Shown: positions 23,791 through 32,701, counted from the stretch's first letter. The stretch: DNA of 59,534 nucleotides from Pseudomonadales bacterium (GCA_022825925.1 JAJDVW010000101.1:1-59534); one strand, 5' to 3'. A program made the numbers and translations. The notes: generated by a model not told the origin, from the letters alone.

Positions 23791-24941
23791 GGTCTTTCCC
23801 CTTCCTCGTCCGGAGCCAGGGCGCGACAGTCCAGGGGCGTCCAGCCGATGCGTATCCGGTCGTCCTCGAGCACGCCTCCATGGCCCGCGCGGTTGGGGAT
23901 CTTCACCACGAAGCTCGAGCTTCCGCAGACGGCTACCCGCACGCGCAGGTGGTCGCCCAGGAAGGCGATGTCGTCGACGAGCGCTTCGAACTCGTTGCTG
24001 TACAGACCCGGCTCCGCGGCCAGCGCGACCCGCTCCGGACGGATGGCCAGGGTCACCGCGTCGCCCACCTCCAGGGGCGCGACCAGGAACGCCTGGACGA
24101 TGCCGTGTCCCGTGTCCACCACGCACACGTCCCCCCGGGCGGCCACGATGCGGCCTTGCAGGAGGTTGTTGTCGCCGATGAACGTGGCGACGAACCCCCG
24201 TTCCGGTTCCTCGTACAGCACCTCCGGCGGCGCGACTTGCTGGATCCTGCCCTGGTTGAACACGGCGACGCGGTCCGACATCGCCATGGCTTCCTGCTGG
24301 TCGTGGGTGACGTAGACGACGGTCACGCCCAGCGTGCGTTGAATGCGTCGTATCTCGTATTGCATCTCTTCCCGGAGACGCCGGTCGAGGGCTCCGAGCG
24401 GCTCGTCCATCAGCACGAGATTCGGCGCGAACACCAGCGCCCGCGCGATGGCGACCCGCTGCTGCTGCCCGCCCGACAGTTCGCCCGGCTTGCGGTCCTC
24501 GAATCCCGTGAGCCGCACCAGTTCGAGCGCGCGTCGCACGCGTTGCGCGGCGTTCGCGCGATCAACGCCCCGCACCTCCAGCGGGAACGCGAGGTTGCCG
24601 CCCACCGTCATGTGCGGGAACAGCGCGTAGTTCTGGAACACCATGCCGATGTTGCGCCTCCGCGGCGGCACGTCGTCCACCCGCCGCCCCGCGATCCGGA
24701 TGCGGCCCGCCGTCGGCGCCTCGAACCCCGCCAGCATCATCAGGCACGTGGTCTTGCCGGAACCCGAGGGGCCCAGCAGCGTCAGGAACTCCCCCTCGTA
24801 CACCCTCAGCTCCAGGTCCCGTACGACCTGGGTGACGCCGTCATAGCTCTTGCCGACGCCGAGGAACTCGACGTGGGGCGTCCCGGACTCGTCCGTGCGT
24901 TCGCCCAGGCTTCCGACGACCGCCGCGCGCGTCTCCGTCAC
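23787..24941 (-). CDS. PotA-type ABC transporter ATPase
   Basis: This is a 384-residue nucleotide-binding subunit. Walker A GPSGSGKTT is near residue 54, the Q-loop is FQNYALFPHMTV, the signature is LSGGQQQRVAIARAL, Walker B is LVLMDEPLGALD, and the H-loop is VTHDQQEA. The C-terminal TOBE-like regulatory domain (about 260-384) contains IRPERVAL. This pattern is standard for polyamine, iron or sugar importers of the CUT1/PotA group. GTG at 24939-24941 has GAGGAGG six bases upstream. It lies 11 bases after one permease and overlaps the next. Confidence 0.9.
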   Translation of the reverse strand: MTETRAAVVGSLGERTDESGTPHVEFLGVGKSYDGVTQVVRDLELRVYEGEFLTLLGPSGSGKTTCLMMLAGFEAPTAGRIRIAGRRVDDVPPRRRNIGMVFQNYALFPHMTVGGNLAFPLEVRGVDRANAAQRVRRALELVRLTGFEDRKPGELSGGQQQRVAIARALVFAPNLVLMDEPLGALDRRLREEMQYEIRRIQRTLGVTVVYVTHDQQEAMAMSDRVAVFNQGRIQQVAPPEVLYEEPERGFVATFIGDNNLLQGRIVAARGDVCVVDTGHGIVQAFLVAPLEVGDAVTLAIRPERVALAAEPGLYSNEFEALVDDIAFLGDHLRVRVAVCGSSSFVVKIPNRAGHGGVLEDDRIRIGWTPLDCRALAPDEEGERP

Positions 24942-24952
24942 GTTTTCCCTCC

Positions 24953-25771
24953 TCAAGCAGGCCTGCCGCCGCGCCGGCGCAGCCACTCCACCGTGCCCAT
25001 CAGGAACAGCGCGAACAGGATCAGCAGGGTCGCGACCGCCAGGATCGCCGGACTGATCTCTTCGCGCACGCCCGACCACATCTGCCGCGGAATGGTGCGC
25101 TGTTCCACGCCCCCCATGAACAGGACGGTCACCACCTCGTCGAACGACGTCGCGAAGGCGAACAGGGCGCCCGAGACGACCCCGGGCAGGATGATCGGCA
25201 ACTGCACCCGCCGGAAGCCGACCCACGGACCGGCGCCGAGTCCCGCCGATGCCCGCATCAGGTTCGTATCGAAGCCCGACAGCGTCGCCGTCACCGTGAT
25301 CACCACGAACGGCGTCCCGAGGGCCGCATGCGCGAGTATCAGACCGATGTGCGTCTGCGCCAGGCCGAGGCTCGTGTAGAAGAAGAACATCCCCGCGGCG
25401 GAGACGATCACGGGAGTGACCATGGGCGAGATGAGCAGCCCCATCGCCAGCCTTCGACCGGGCATGCGGGGGTCCGCCAACCCCAGGGCCGCGACCACGC
25501 CCAGGGTCGTCGCCAACACCGTCGCCCCGATGCCGATCACGATGCTGTTGACCACCGCCTGCAGCCACTGCCGGTCCCCCGCAACCGTCCGGTACCAGCG
25601 CAGCGACCACGCGTCCGCATCCAGCCGCAGCATGCCCTCGGTAAAGGTGAAGTACGGCTCGGCGTTGAAGCTGAGCGGCACGATCACCAGGATCGGCGCA
25701 ATCAGGAACACGAAGACGGCCGCGCAGAAGGCGCGGTGCAGCGTGCTACCCACGCCGCCTCGCGGACTCAC
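24953..25771 (-). CDS. PotC-type ABC transporter permease
   Basis: This is the second permease of the importer, 272 residues with six predicted helices. Helix 1 is AFCAAVFVFLIAPILVIVPL. The periplasmic segment before helix 2 has the PotC-like WSLRWYR motif. The EAA loop is MRASAGLGAGPWVGFRRVQL. It is the first gene of the four-gene minus-strand unit that ends with the GPP34-P450 fusion. GTG 25769-25771 is the likeliest start by length; no clear Shine-Dalgarno is visible, and an internal GTG six codons on is possible. No periplasmic binding protein gene accompanies the set. Confidence 0.87.
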   Translation of the reverse strand: MSPRGGVGSTLHRAFCAAVFVFLIAPILVIVPLSFNAEPYFTFTEGMLRLDADAWSLRWYRTVAGDRQWLQAVVNSIVIGIGATVLATTLGVVAALGLADPRMPGRRLAMGLLISPMVTPVIVSAAGMFFFYTSLGLAQTHIGLILAHAALGTPFVVITVTATLSGFDTNLMRASAGLGAGPWVGFRRVQLPIILPGVVSGALFAFATSFDEVVTVLFMGGVEQRTIPRQMWSGVREEISPAILAVATLLILFALFLMGTVEWLRRRGGRPA

Positions 25772-26013
25772 GCGGTGACGCCGGCGTTGCTGCTGTTCAA
25801 TGGCCCGCGTTCTCCGGGATGCGTCCCGCGGCGCATTGTATCGGAATTCCCGCCGGCGCCACCCGACAAGCCTGCCCGAGGCTCCCGCGCGACGACAGCG
25901 CGACGGATGGCGCTGAACGGCGCTGGACGCACGAAACCCGAGGTAGTACGGTGCCTCCATGGCCCGGGGAGCGCCATGCGGGACGGCCCGCAGGGCGGCT
26001 TCAGAGCGCAACA

Positions 26014-26061
26014 GGTCCGGGAAGGGGTCCGGGAAGGGGTTCGGGAAGGGGTTCGGGAAGA
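26014..26061 (+). repeat. Four 12-base tandem repeats just upstream of, or within, fur
   Basis: Four consecutive units occur: GGTCCGGGAAGG twice, then GGTTCGGGAAGG, then GGTTCGGGAAGA. They end 7 bases before the GTG start of Fur. Each is a multiple of three and stays in the Fur frame, so an ATG at 25976 would give a Fur with a 31-residue N-terminal extension carrying a repeated VREG motif. The G-rich units may also act as multiple Shine-Dalgarno-like sites. Copy number could vary between strains. Confidence 0.85.
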
Positions 26062-26068
26062 AGAAACA

Positions 26069-26476
26069 GTGCCACAACGGAACCTGAAGAGCGCCGGACT
26101 GAAGGTGACGCTGCCGCGGCTCAAGGTGCTCGAAGTGCTGGAGAACGCGGAGCCCCACCACCTGAGCGCCGAGGATGTCTACAAGCGTCTCATTCAGACC
26201 GACGAGTCCGTCGGACTCGCCACCGTGTACCGCGTGCTGACCCAGTTCGAGAGCGCCGGGATCGTCGACCGCCACAACTTCGACGACGGGCACGCCGTGT
26301 ACGAACTCGCCAACGAAGCGCATCACGACCACATGGTCGACGTCGACACGGGGACGGTCACCGAGTTCGTGAACGAGCGCATCGAAACCCTGCAGAAAGA
26401 GGTCGTGAAGGAGCACGGCTACGAACTCGTGGACCACGAACTCGTGCTCTACGTGCGCAAGCTGCCCGACGGCTGA
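26069..26476 (+). CDS. fur: Ferric uptake regulator Fur
   Basis: This 135-residue iron-responsive repressor closely resembles Pseudomonas-type Fur: LKSAGLKVTLPRLKVLEVLE, a winged helix with LSAEDVYKRL and VGLATVYRVLTQFESAGIV, then the HHDHM metal-site segment. The HHDHMVDVDTG stretch has no Cys, so the structural CxxC zinc site of E. coli Fur is absent, as in other Furs of this branch. The GTG start at 26069 is chosen by homology; a longer form from ATG 25976 through the tandem repeats is possible. It lies just upstream of feoAB, whose promoter carries a Fur-box-like sequence. Confidence 0.93.
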   Translation: MPQRNLKSAGLKVTLPRLKVLEVLENAEPHHLSAEDVYKRLIQTDESVGLATVYRVLTQFESAGIVDRHNFDDGHAVYELANEAHHDHMVDVDTGTVTEFVNERIETLQKEVVKEHGYELVDHELVLYVRKLPDG

Positions 26477-26523
26477 CGGCGCCAGCCGATCCCCGTGAGA
26501 CCCCGCCCCGGGCTCTCCACCGC

Positions 26524-26553
26524 TTGTAAATGAGAATGATTTCCATCTAGTAT
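26524..26553 (+). promoter_or_regulatory. feoAB promoter with overlapping Fur box
   Basis: TTGTAA (26524-26529) and TAGTAT (26548-26553) form a sigma70-like promoter with an 18-base spacer. The spacer holds TGAGAATGATTTCCA (26531-26545), which matches the 7-1-7 Fur pattern TGATAATnATTATCA at 11 of 14 defined positions. The feoA ATG begins only 7 bases after the -10 box, so the transcript would be leaderless or nearly so. Fur repression under iron sufficiency is the expected regulation. Confidence 0.75.
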
Positions 26554-26559
26554 CGGGCC

Positions 26560-26790
26560 ATGCCACTCACGATCGCAGACCTCGCGGTGGGTGAACGCGC
26601 CCGCGTCGTCTCCTTTGGGGACAGCGGCGAACTGGTACAGCGGCTCGGGAGCCTCGGCCTGATTCCCGGCACGGAGTTCCGGGTCCAGCGTTTCGCGCCC
26701 CTCGGCGACCCCGTCGAGATCCACTTCCGCGGTTTCAGACTCGCGCTAAGACCCGCCGAAGCCACGGCCGTGGAGATCGAACGCACATGA
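26560..26790 (+). CDS. feoA: Ferrous iron transport protein A
   Basis: This 76-residue cytoplasmic SH3-like protein supports FeoB activity. The sequence shows the FeoA pattern: LTIADLAVGERARVV, then RLGSLGLIPGTEFRV and LGDPVEIHFRGFRLALRP. Its stop overlaps the feoB start as ATGA. No Shine-Dalgarno precedes the ATG, consistent with the leaderless start inferred from the promoter position. No feoC follows feoB. Confidence 0.92.
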   Translation: MPLTIADLAVGERARVVSFGDSGELVQRLGSLGLIPGTEFRVQRFAPLGDPVEIHFRGFRLALRPAEATAVEIERT

Positions 26791-28973
26791 CGCCCGGCCG
26801 GCGGCAGGCGCGGGCGGAAGACCCCGCGACGCGCGACGGCGCCGAGCCCGCGCGAATCGCCCTCGTCGGCAATCCCAACTGCGGCAAGACCACGCTGTTC
26901 AACGGCCTGACCGGCGCGCGGCAGCGGGTCGGGAACTGGCCCGGGGTAACGGTCGAGCGCAAGACCGGTTCTTTTCGACTGCGCGGCGAGCGGTTCGAGG
27001 TCGTCGACCTCCCCGGGACATACGGGCTGTCCGACGCCGAGTCCGCCGACGCGGTCGACGAGCGGATCGCGCGGGACTACATCGAGCGGGGCTACATCGA
27101 GCGGGGCGGAGGCGACGTGTTCGTCAACGTGGTCGACGCGTCCAGCCTGTCCCGCGGCCTCTACCTCACGACACAGCTTCTCGACCGGGGTCTTCCCGTG
27201 GTCGTGGCCCTCAACATGGTGGACGTCGCCCGCCGTCACGGCATGACGGTGGACGCCGATGCCCTGTCCGCGGCCCTCGGCTGCCCGGTCGTCCCCCTGG
27301 TCGCGACCCGGCGCCGGGGGCTGGCCGCGTTGCGCGAGGCGCTCGGCACGGCCGCGGACGCCGGGGCGCATGGGCGGACCGCCGACGCGCGGGACGCCGA
27401 CGCAACGAGCGAGGAGCGCTACCGCCGCATCGACGCGATCCTCGACGGCGTGGTGCGCGCCGGAACGGTCCAACGCACCGTCACGGACCTGATCGACGCC
27501 GTCGCCCTGCATCGCGTACTGGCCTTCCCCGTCTTCCTCGCCGTCATCTACCTGATGTTCATGTTCACGATCAACGTCGGCTCGGCGTTCATCGACTTCT
27601 TCGACATCGCGGGCTCCGCGCTCTTCGTCGAGGGCCCGCGCGCGGCCTACCTGTGGCTCGGGCTGCCCGTGTGGCTGACGACCTTCCTGGCGGACGGCGT
27701 CGGCGGCGGGATCCAGCTCGTCGGCACGTTCATCCCGGTCATCGCTTGCCTGTTCCTGTTCCTGTCCTTCCTCGAGGACTCCGGGTACATGGGCCGCGTG
27801 GCGTTCGTACTCGACCGCCTGACGCAGCGCGTGGGGCTGCCCGGCAAGTCGTTCGTGCCGCTGGTGGTGGGTTTCGGCTGCAACGTGCCCTCGGTCATGG
27901 CGACCCGCAGCCTCGACCGGGAGCCCGACCGCATCCTGACCACGATCATGGCACCGTACATGTCGTGCGGCGCGCGGCTGACGGTCTATGCCCTGTTCGT
28001 GGCCGCCTTCTTCCCGGACAACGGGCAGAACCTCGTCTTCGCCCTCTACCTGATCGGCGTCGCGGTCGCCGTCCTGTCGGCGCTCGCAGTCCGGCGGCAC
28101 CTGCTCCAGAGCCCGGTGTCCACGTTCGTCCTCGAGCTGCCGCCGTACCACCTGCCGACGCTGCGCGGCATCCTGATCCACTCCTGGCAGCGCCTGAAGG
28201 GCTTCGTGCTGCGGGCCGGCAAGGCCATCGTGCTCGTGGTCATCGTGCTGAACGTCGTCAACTCCGTGGGCACGGACGGTTCGTTCGGCAACGAGAACCA
28301 GGAGAAGTCCGCGCTCTCCGCCATCGGGCGCGCCATCACGCCGGTGTTCCACCCGATGGGCATCGACGAGGACAACTGGCCCGCGACGGTGGGCATCTTC
28401 ACCGGGATCTTCGCGAAGGAGGTGGTCGTCGGGACCCTCGACGCGCTCTACGCGGTGCAGCCGCCCGACGCACGGCCATTTGACCTCGGCCGCGAACTCG
28501 GCGCCGCGTGGAACAGCATCGGAGACAACCTGGCCGGCATCGGCGACACGCTGACCGACCCCCTCGGCATGGACGTGGGCGAGGTGTCCGACACGGCCAC
28601 CGCGGCAGCGGAGCAGGCCGTGGAGATCAGCACCATCCAGGCGATGCGGGGCCTCTTCCACGGCGAACTCGGCGCGTTCAGCTACCTGCTGTTCATCCTG
28701 CTTTACATGCCGTGCGTCGCCACGATCGGCGTGATCTACAAGGAGATCGGCCCCGGTTGGGCCACCTTCAGCACGGCGTGGTCCGTGGTCACGGCCTACG
28801 GAGCCGCCGTGCTCTGCTATCAGGTCGGGACCTTCGCCGGCGATCCGCTGTCGTCGGGCCTGTGGATCCTGGGCGTCGTCCTCCTGACGACCGCCGCGTT
28901 CTGCGGGTTGATCCTGTACGGCCGCAAGCGGCTGCGCCGGCCCGAGCTGATCCCCGTCGCGCGCGTGGGTTGA
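26787..28973 (+). CDS. feoB: Ferrous iron transporter FeoB
   Basis: This is a 728-residue inner-membrane Fe(II) transporter with an N-terminal G domain. G1 is GNPNCGKTT (28-36), G3 is DLPGTYGL, G4 is NMVD, and the TRRRG segment lies near G5. The membrane part carries the two gate motifs: VGFGCNVPSVMATR, with its conserved Cys, and APYMSCGARL. Length and topology are normal. It is co-transcribed with feoA by a 4-base overlap and ends at a hairpin shared with convergent ychF. Confidence 0.95.
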   Translation: MTPGRRQARAEDPATRDGAEPARIALVGNPNCGKTTLFNGLTGARQRVGNWPGVTVERKTGSFRLRGERFEVVDLPGTYGLSDAESADAVDERIARDYIERGYIERGGGDVFVNVVDASSLSRGLYLTTQLLDRGLPVVVALNMVDVARRHGMTVDADALSAALGCPVVPLVATRRRGLAALREALGTAADAGAHGRTADARDADATSEERYRRIDAILDGVVRAGTVQRTVTDLIDAVALHRVLAFPVFLAVIYLMFMFTINVGSAFIDFFDIAGSALFVEGPRAAYLWLGLPVWLTTFLADGVGGGIQLVGTFIPVIACLFLFLSFLEDSGYMGRVAFVLDRLTQRVGLPGKSFVPLVVGFGCNVPSVMATRSLDREPDRILTTIMAPYMSCGARLTVYALFVAAFFPDNGQNLVFALYLIGVAVAVLSALAVRRHLLQSPVSTFVLELPPYHLPTLRGILIHSWQRLKGFVLRAGKAIVLVVIVLNVVNSVGTDGSFGNENQEKSALSAIGRAITPVFHPMGIDEDNWPATVGIFTGIFAKEVVVGTLDALYAVQPPDARPFDLGRELGAAWNSIGDNLAGIGDTLTDPLGMDVGEVSDTATAAAEQAVEISTIQAMRGLFHGELGAFSYLLFILLYMPCVATIGVIYKEIGPGWATFSTAWSVVTAYGAAVLCYQVGTFAGDPLSSGLWILGVVLLTTAAFCGLILYGRKRLRRPELIPVARVG

Positions 28974-28977
28974 GCGG

Positions 28978-29002
28978 CTTGCCGGCGCCGTCCCCCGGCA
29001 AG
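28978..29002. terminator. Hairpin between convergent feoB and ychF
   Basis: CTTGCCGG (28978-28985) and CCGGCAAG (28995-29002) form a perfect 8-bp stem with a 9-base loop, placed between two convergent stop codons. There is no clear T-tract on the feoB side. It could serve both transcripts. Confidence 0.6.
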
Positions 29003-29007
29003 GGGGC

Positions 29008-30099
29008 TCATACGTTGAAGCGAAAGCGCATGACGTCCCCATCCCGGACGACGTAGTCGCGGCCCTCCAGCCGCCAGCGGCCGGCTTCCCGCGCGCCCTG
29101 CTCGCCGCCGCACGCCACGAAGTCCTCGTAGGCCACCACCTCGGCCCGGATGAAGCCGCGCTCGAAGTCCGTGTGGATGACGCCCGCCGCCTCCAACGCC
29201 GTCGCCCCCCGGGCCACGGTCCACGCCCGGGTCTCCTTCGGACCGACCGTGAAGAAGTCGTGCAACCCCAGCAACCGGTGACCGGCGCGGATGACCCGAT
29301 CCAGGCACGGTTCCTCGAGACCCAGCGCCGCGAGGAACTCCCCGCGCTCGTCGGCGGCCAGTTCCGCGATCTCGGCCTCGATGCGGTTGCAGACGGCGAC
29401 GACCTCGGCGCCCTCGGCCCGGGCCGCCGCGTGCACCGCATCGAGCATGGGATTGTGCGCGAAGCCGTCCTCGGCGACGTTCGCGACGTACATCACGGGC
29501 TTCGCGGTCAGCAGGTGCAGGTCCCGGAGGGATTCGCGTTCGGCCGGGTCCAGCCCCAGGGCGCGGACGGCGACGCCGGCGTCCAGGCCCGCCTCCAGGC
29601 GACCGAGCAACTCCACCCGGGCCCGTGCGTCCGCATCTCCCACACCGGCCAGCCGACGCAGCCGGTCGCGGCTCCGCTCCACCGTTTCGAGGTCCGCCAG
29701 CGCCAGTTCGGTCTGGACGACGGCGATGTCCTCCGCCGGCGACACCGCGCCCGAGACGTGGGCGACGTTGTCGTCCTCGAAGCAGCGGACCACGTGGGCG
29801 ACGGCCTGCGTCTCGCGGACGTGGGCGAGGAACCGGTTGCCAAGTCCCTCCCCCGCCGCCGCGCCGCGCACCAGCCCCGCGATGTCGACGAACTCCACCG
29901 TCGACGGGACGGCCCGCGGCATGTCCGTCAGCTCGGCGATCCTCGAGAGCCTCGGGTCCGGGACCGGCACGACCCCGGTGTTCGGCTCGATCGTGCAGAA
30001 CGGGAAGTTCGCGGCATCCACCGCGGCGTCCGTTAGAGCGTTGAACAGCGTCGACTTGCCCACGTTCGGCAGGCCGACGATCCCGCAGCGGAAACCCAT
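29008..30099 (-). CDS. ychF: Redox-regulated ATPase YchF (Obg family)
   Basis: This is a 363-residue translation-associated P-loop protein. G1 is [14 protein letters not shown], followed by FPFCTIEPN (switch I), and a [13 protein letters not shown] segment (switch II). The fourth motif is NVAE instead of NKxD, which is the YchF change that favours ATP over GTP. A coiled-coil arm and a C-terminal TGS domain ([14 protein letters not shown]) follow, ending in [13 protein letters not shown]. Its ATG is immediately adjacent to the pth stop, as in many gammaproteobacteria. Confidence 0.96.
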   Translation of the reverse strand: MGFRCGIVGLPNVGKSTLFNALTDAAVDAANFPFCTIEPNTGVVPVPDPRLSRIAELTDMPRAVPSTVEFVDIAGLVRGAAAGEGLGNRFLAHVRETQAVAHVVRCFEDDNVAHVSGAVSPAEDIAVVQTELALADLETVERSRDRLRRLAGVGDADARARVELLGRLEAGLDAGVAVRALGLDPAERESLRDLHLLTAKPVMYVANVAEDGFAHNPMLDAVHAAARAEGAEVVAVCNRIEAEIAELAADERGEFLAALGLEEPCLDRVIRAGHRLLGLHDFFTVGPKETRAWTVARGATALEAAGVIHTDFERGFIRAEVVAYEDFVACGGEQGAREAGRWRLEGRDYVVRDGDVMRFRFNV

Positions 30100-30714
30100 T
30101 CAGTCGCGCTCGCCTTCCGCGCCTTCCGCGTCCGGACCGCGCGCGTGCAGGCGGTTCATCGCGGCCTGCCACTCGCCGTCGAGCACGAGGCCCAGCAGGG
30201 CATCGTCCATCGCCCCGCTCTCGCGCACCAGCGCCCGGCTCGCCGCGGGCAGGCGCGAACCGGTGAGGAACCCGACCATCCTGGAGCGCCCCGGATGGCC
30301 GACGCCGATGCGCAGACGCACGAAGTCACTGCGGCTGCCGAGCCCGGCCGCCACGCTCGCGATCCCGTTGTGTGTCGCCCGACGGCCACCCACCTTGAGC
30401 CGCGTCACGCCGAGCGGGAAGTCCACCTCGTCGTGTGCGACGAGGATTTCCGGGGGCTCGACGCGATAGTAGTGCGCGAGTGCGCCGACGGACTCCCCGG
30501 AGAGGTTCATGTAGGTGGACGGCACGAGGAGCAGGACGTCCCGGCCGAGCAGGTCGCCGCGGCCAACGAGTCCCTTGAACCGCGCCCGCTCCGCGAGCCC
30601 GACGCCAAAGCGCGCAGCCACGTCATGCACCCATTGGGCCCCCACGTTGTGGGGCGTGTCGCGATACCGGGGCCCGGGATTGCCGAGCCCCGCGATCAGC
30701 CGGATCGCGGCCAT
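30100..30714 (-). CDS. pth: Peptidyl-tRNA hydrolase
   Basis: Pth recycles peptidyl-tRNA released from ribosomes. Catalytic elements are present: GLGNPGPRY with the catalytic His in TPHNVG, the STYMNLSG segment, the HDEVD Asp, and RLRIGVGHPG. The loop that is usually GGGHGGHNG reads VGGRRATHNG, keeping the second His and Asn but replacing the glycine/His stretch. At 204 residues, it is slightly longer than E. coli Pth because of an acidic tail. It is followed without a gap by ychF. Confidence 0.94.
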   Translation of the reverse strand: MAAIRLIAGLGNPGPRYRDTPHNVGAQWVHDVAARFGVGLAERARFKGLVGRGDLLGRDVLLLVPSTYMNLSGESVGALAHYYRVEPPEILVAHDEVDFPLGVTRLKVGGRRATHNGIASVAAGLGSRSDFVRLRIGVGHPGRSRMVGFLTGSRLPAASRALVRESGAMDDALLGLVLDGEWQAAMNRLHARGPDAEGAEGERD

Positions 30715-30738
30715 GCGCCGGCAACCCTCCGGACGCGG

Positions 30739-31452
30739 TCAGCCTTCCTCGGACGCGCCGCCCTCGTCCGACCCGGACGCGTCGGCATCGCCTTCGCCGG
30801 CCGCCGCCTCGTCACCGACGCCCTCCTCGCCCTCGGCCGCCAGTTCCCCTTCCTCGTCGAGCAGCCCTCCGCGCGGGATCTGGACGCTCACCACCGCCGC
30901 GTCGCGATCCGCTCCGTGGGCCAGCGCGACGATCGTGACGCCGTCCGGCACCGCGAGCTCGGAAAGGTGTACCGAATGCCCGACGTCGAGCGGCTCGAGG
31001 TCGATCTCGATGTGCTCCGGCAGGTTCCCGGGCAGGCACGACACCTCCAGTTCGATCATGTTGCGGGTGATCGTCCCACCCCCGGTACGGACGCCGAGGC
31101 ACTTGTCCTCGTTCACGAAGCGCAGCGGCACCGCGATCTGGATCGGCCTGTCCGCCTGGATGCGCAGCAGGTCGACGTGCAGCACCCGGTCGGTGGCCGG
31201 ATGACGCTGCAGTTCCCGGAGCACCGCCTGGCAGTGCTCCCCGTTCAGCGCGACATCGAGCACCTGCGAGAAGAACGCCTCCTGCTGCATCGCCCGGGTC
31301 AGCGTCCGGTACGACAACGCAATGGGCGCCGGCGCGTCCGCGCCTCCGTACAGGATCCCGGGAACCATGTCCGCCTCGCGCCGCAGGCGTCGGCTCGCGC
31401 CGGTGCCGAGACCGTCGCGCGCCTCGACCTCGAGAACGATCTGTTCTGCCAT
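30739..31452 (-). CDS. rplY: Ribosomal protein L25 (Ctc/TL5 type)
   Basis: This 237-residue 5S-rRNA-binding ribosomal protein is of the long type with a TL5-like C-terminal domain. The N-terminal domain shows GLGTGASRRLRREADMVPGI and LYGG; VLRELQRHPATDRVLHVDLL closes it. The C-terminus is an Asp/Glu/Gly/Ala-rich low-complexity tail of about 40 residues. GGAG lies 8 bases before the ATG at 31450-31452. It sits between prs and pth in the conserved order. Confidence 0.94.
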   Translation of the reverse strand: MAEQIVLEVEARDGLGTGASRRLRREADMVPGILYGGADAPAPIALSYRTLTRAMQQEAFFSQVLDVALNGEHCQAVLRELQRHPATDRVLHVDLLRIQADRPIQIAVPLRFVNEDKCLGVRTGGGTITRNMIELEVSCLPGNLPEHIEIDLEPLDVGHSVHLSELAVPDGVTIVALAHGADRDAAVVSVQIPRGGLLDEEGELAAEGEEGVGDEAAAGEGDADASGSDEGGASEEG

Positions 31453-31512
31453 GTTCTGTCTCCGCTCCATCCCGCCGGCTGCCCGGCGCCGCACGCCGGG
31501 GCCCCGCGGGGA

Positions 31513-32457
31513 TCAATGAAACATCTCGCTGATCGACTCTTCCTTGCTGACGCGCCGGATGGACTCCGCGAGCAGCCGGTCGAGGCTCAGTTGGCGAATC
31601 TTGCCGCACGCCAGCGCCGTCCGGCCGAGCGGGATCGTGTCGGTCACCACCATTTCGTCGATGTCCGAGTCCTCGACTCGTTCGACGGCCCCGCCGGACA
31701 GGACTGGGTGCGTGATGTAGGCCATGACCTCGACCGCACCGGCCTCCTTGAGCGCCCTCGCCGCCGTGCACAGGGTCCCTGCCGTGTCCACGATGTCGTC
31801 CACCAGCACGGCCGTGCGCCCGTCGACCTCCCCGATGACGTGCATCACCTCGGCGTGGTTGGCCCTTGCGCGCCGCTTGTCGATGATCGCGAGGTCCAGG
31901 TCGTTCAGTTGCTTGGCGATCGCCCGCGCGCGCACGACGCCGCCGACGTCGGGGGAGACGACGATCGGCCGCTCGTAGTCCAGGCGCGCCACTTCCTCGA
32001 CGAGCACCGGCGAGCCGTACACGTTGTCCACCGGGATCTTGAAGAAGCCCTGTATCTGGTCGGCATGCAGGTCCACCGTCAGCAGCCGGTCGATGCCGAC
32101 GCCCCCGATCATGTCCGCGACCACCTTGGCGCTGATGGCGACGCGCGCGGAACGCGGCCGGCGATCCTGCCGCGCGTAGCCGAAGTAGGGCACCACGGCC
32201 GTGATGCGGTACGCCGAGGCGCGCCGCAGGGCGTCCGCCATGATGAACAGTTCCATCAGGTTGTCGTTCGTCGGTGCGCAGGTGGACTGGATGACGAACA
32301 CGTCCTTGCCCCGCACGTTCTCGTCGACTTCGACGCTGACCTCGCCGTCGCTGAAGCGGCCCACGGTCGCCCGGCCCAGTTCCAGGCCGAGTTCGCAGAC
32401 GACGCGGCGGGCGAGGTTGCGGTTGGCGCTGCCCGTGAAGACGATCAGGTCCGACAT
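31513..32457 (-). CDS. prs: Ribose-phosphate pyrophosphokinase
   Basis: It makes PRPP from ribose-5-phosphate and ATP for nucleotide, His and Trp synthesis. At 314 residues, with [20 protein letters not shown], the flexible-loop [11 protein letters not shown], and the PRPP-binding motif [13 protein letters not shown], it is a class I enzyme. The start at ATG 32455-32457 gives [12 protein letters not shown], the standard beginning. tRNA-Gln lies 40 bases upstream on the same strand. Confidence 0.96.
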   Translation of the reverse strand: MSDLIVFTGSANRNLARRVVCELGLELGRATVGRFSDGEVSVEVDENVRGKDVFVIQSTCAPTNDNLMELFIMADALRRASAYRITAVVPYFGYARQDRRPRSARVAISAKVVADMIGGVGIDRLLTVDLHADQIQGFFKIPVDNVYGSPVLVEEVARLDYERPIVVSPDVGGVVRARAIAKQLNDLDLAIIDKRRARANHAEVMHVIGEVDGRTAVLVDDIVDTAGTLCTAARALKEAGAVEVMAYITHPVLSGGAVERVEDSDIDEMVVTDTIPLGRTALACGKIRQLSLDRLLAESIRRVSKEESISEMFH

Positions 32458-32467
32458 TTGGTCATTT

Positions 32468-32499
32468 GCTGGAGCGGCGGGTGGCTGGAGCGGCAGGTG
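32468..32499. repeat. Two 16-base tandem repeats at the 3' end of tRNA-Gln
   Basis: GCTGGAGCGGCGGGTG (32468-32483) and GCTGGAGCGGCAGGTG (32484-32499) are near-identical and run into the GCTGGGGTGGCAGG of the tRNA acceptor end. They look like partial slippage duplications of the tRNA 3' end. No integrase or attachment structure accompanies them. Confidence 0.6.
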
Positions 32500-32572
32500 G
32501 CTGGGGTGGCAGGATTCGAACCTGCGAATGCTGGGATCAAAACCCAGTGCCTTACCGCTTGGCCACACCCCA
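32498..32572 (-). tRNA. tRNA-Gln (anticodon TTG)
   Basis: On the minus strand the 75-base sequence starts TGGGGTGTGGCC and ends CACCCCAGCCA. The acceptor stem pairs TGGGGTG with CACCCCA, the T arm contains GGTTCGAATCC, and the anticodon loop CTTTTGAT in its CTGGG/CCCAG stem gives TTG. The 3' CCA is encoded. The position upstream of prs matches other gammaproteobacteria, where a tRNA-Gln also precedes prs. Confidence 0.95.
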
Positions 32573-32701
32573 ATGCCCTGGTAGTGGTCCGTCCTTCCGG
32601 CATCGAAGCTCGGCATCGAACGCTGCGCAGCGGCACGGCCCAAGCGACCGGACCGGGCCCCGCCGGAAGGCCGCGTATTGTCCCGTCGGGGTCGAAGGGT
32701 G

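Noticed and set aside
26014..26061. Short tandem repeats as a CRISPR array
   Set aside because: Units are 12 bases with no spacers and lie in frame with fur.
26547..29441. 964-codon open frame on the minus strand opposite feoB
   Set aside because: Antisense of feoB, which has complete G-domain and gate motifs; His/Asp/Arg-rich composition is a mirror effect.
32468..32572. tRNA-Gln with flanking repeats as an integration attachment site
   Set aside because: No integrase or foreign segment adjoins it; housekeeping genes flank both sides.
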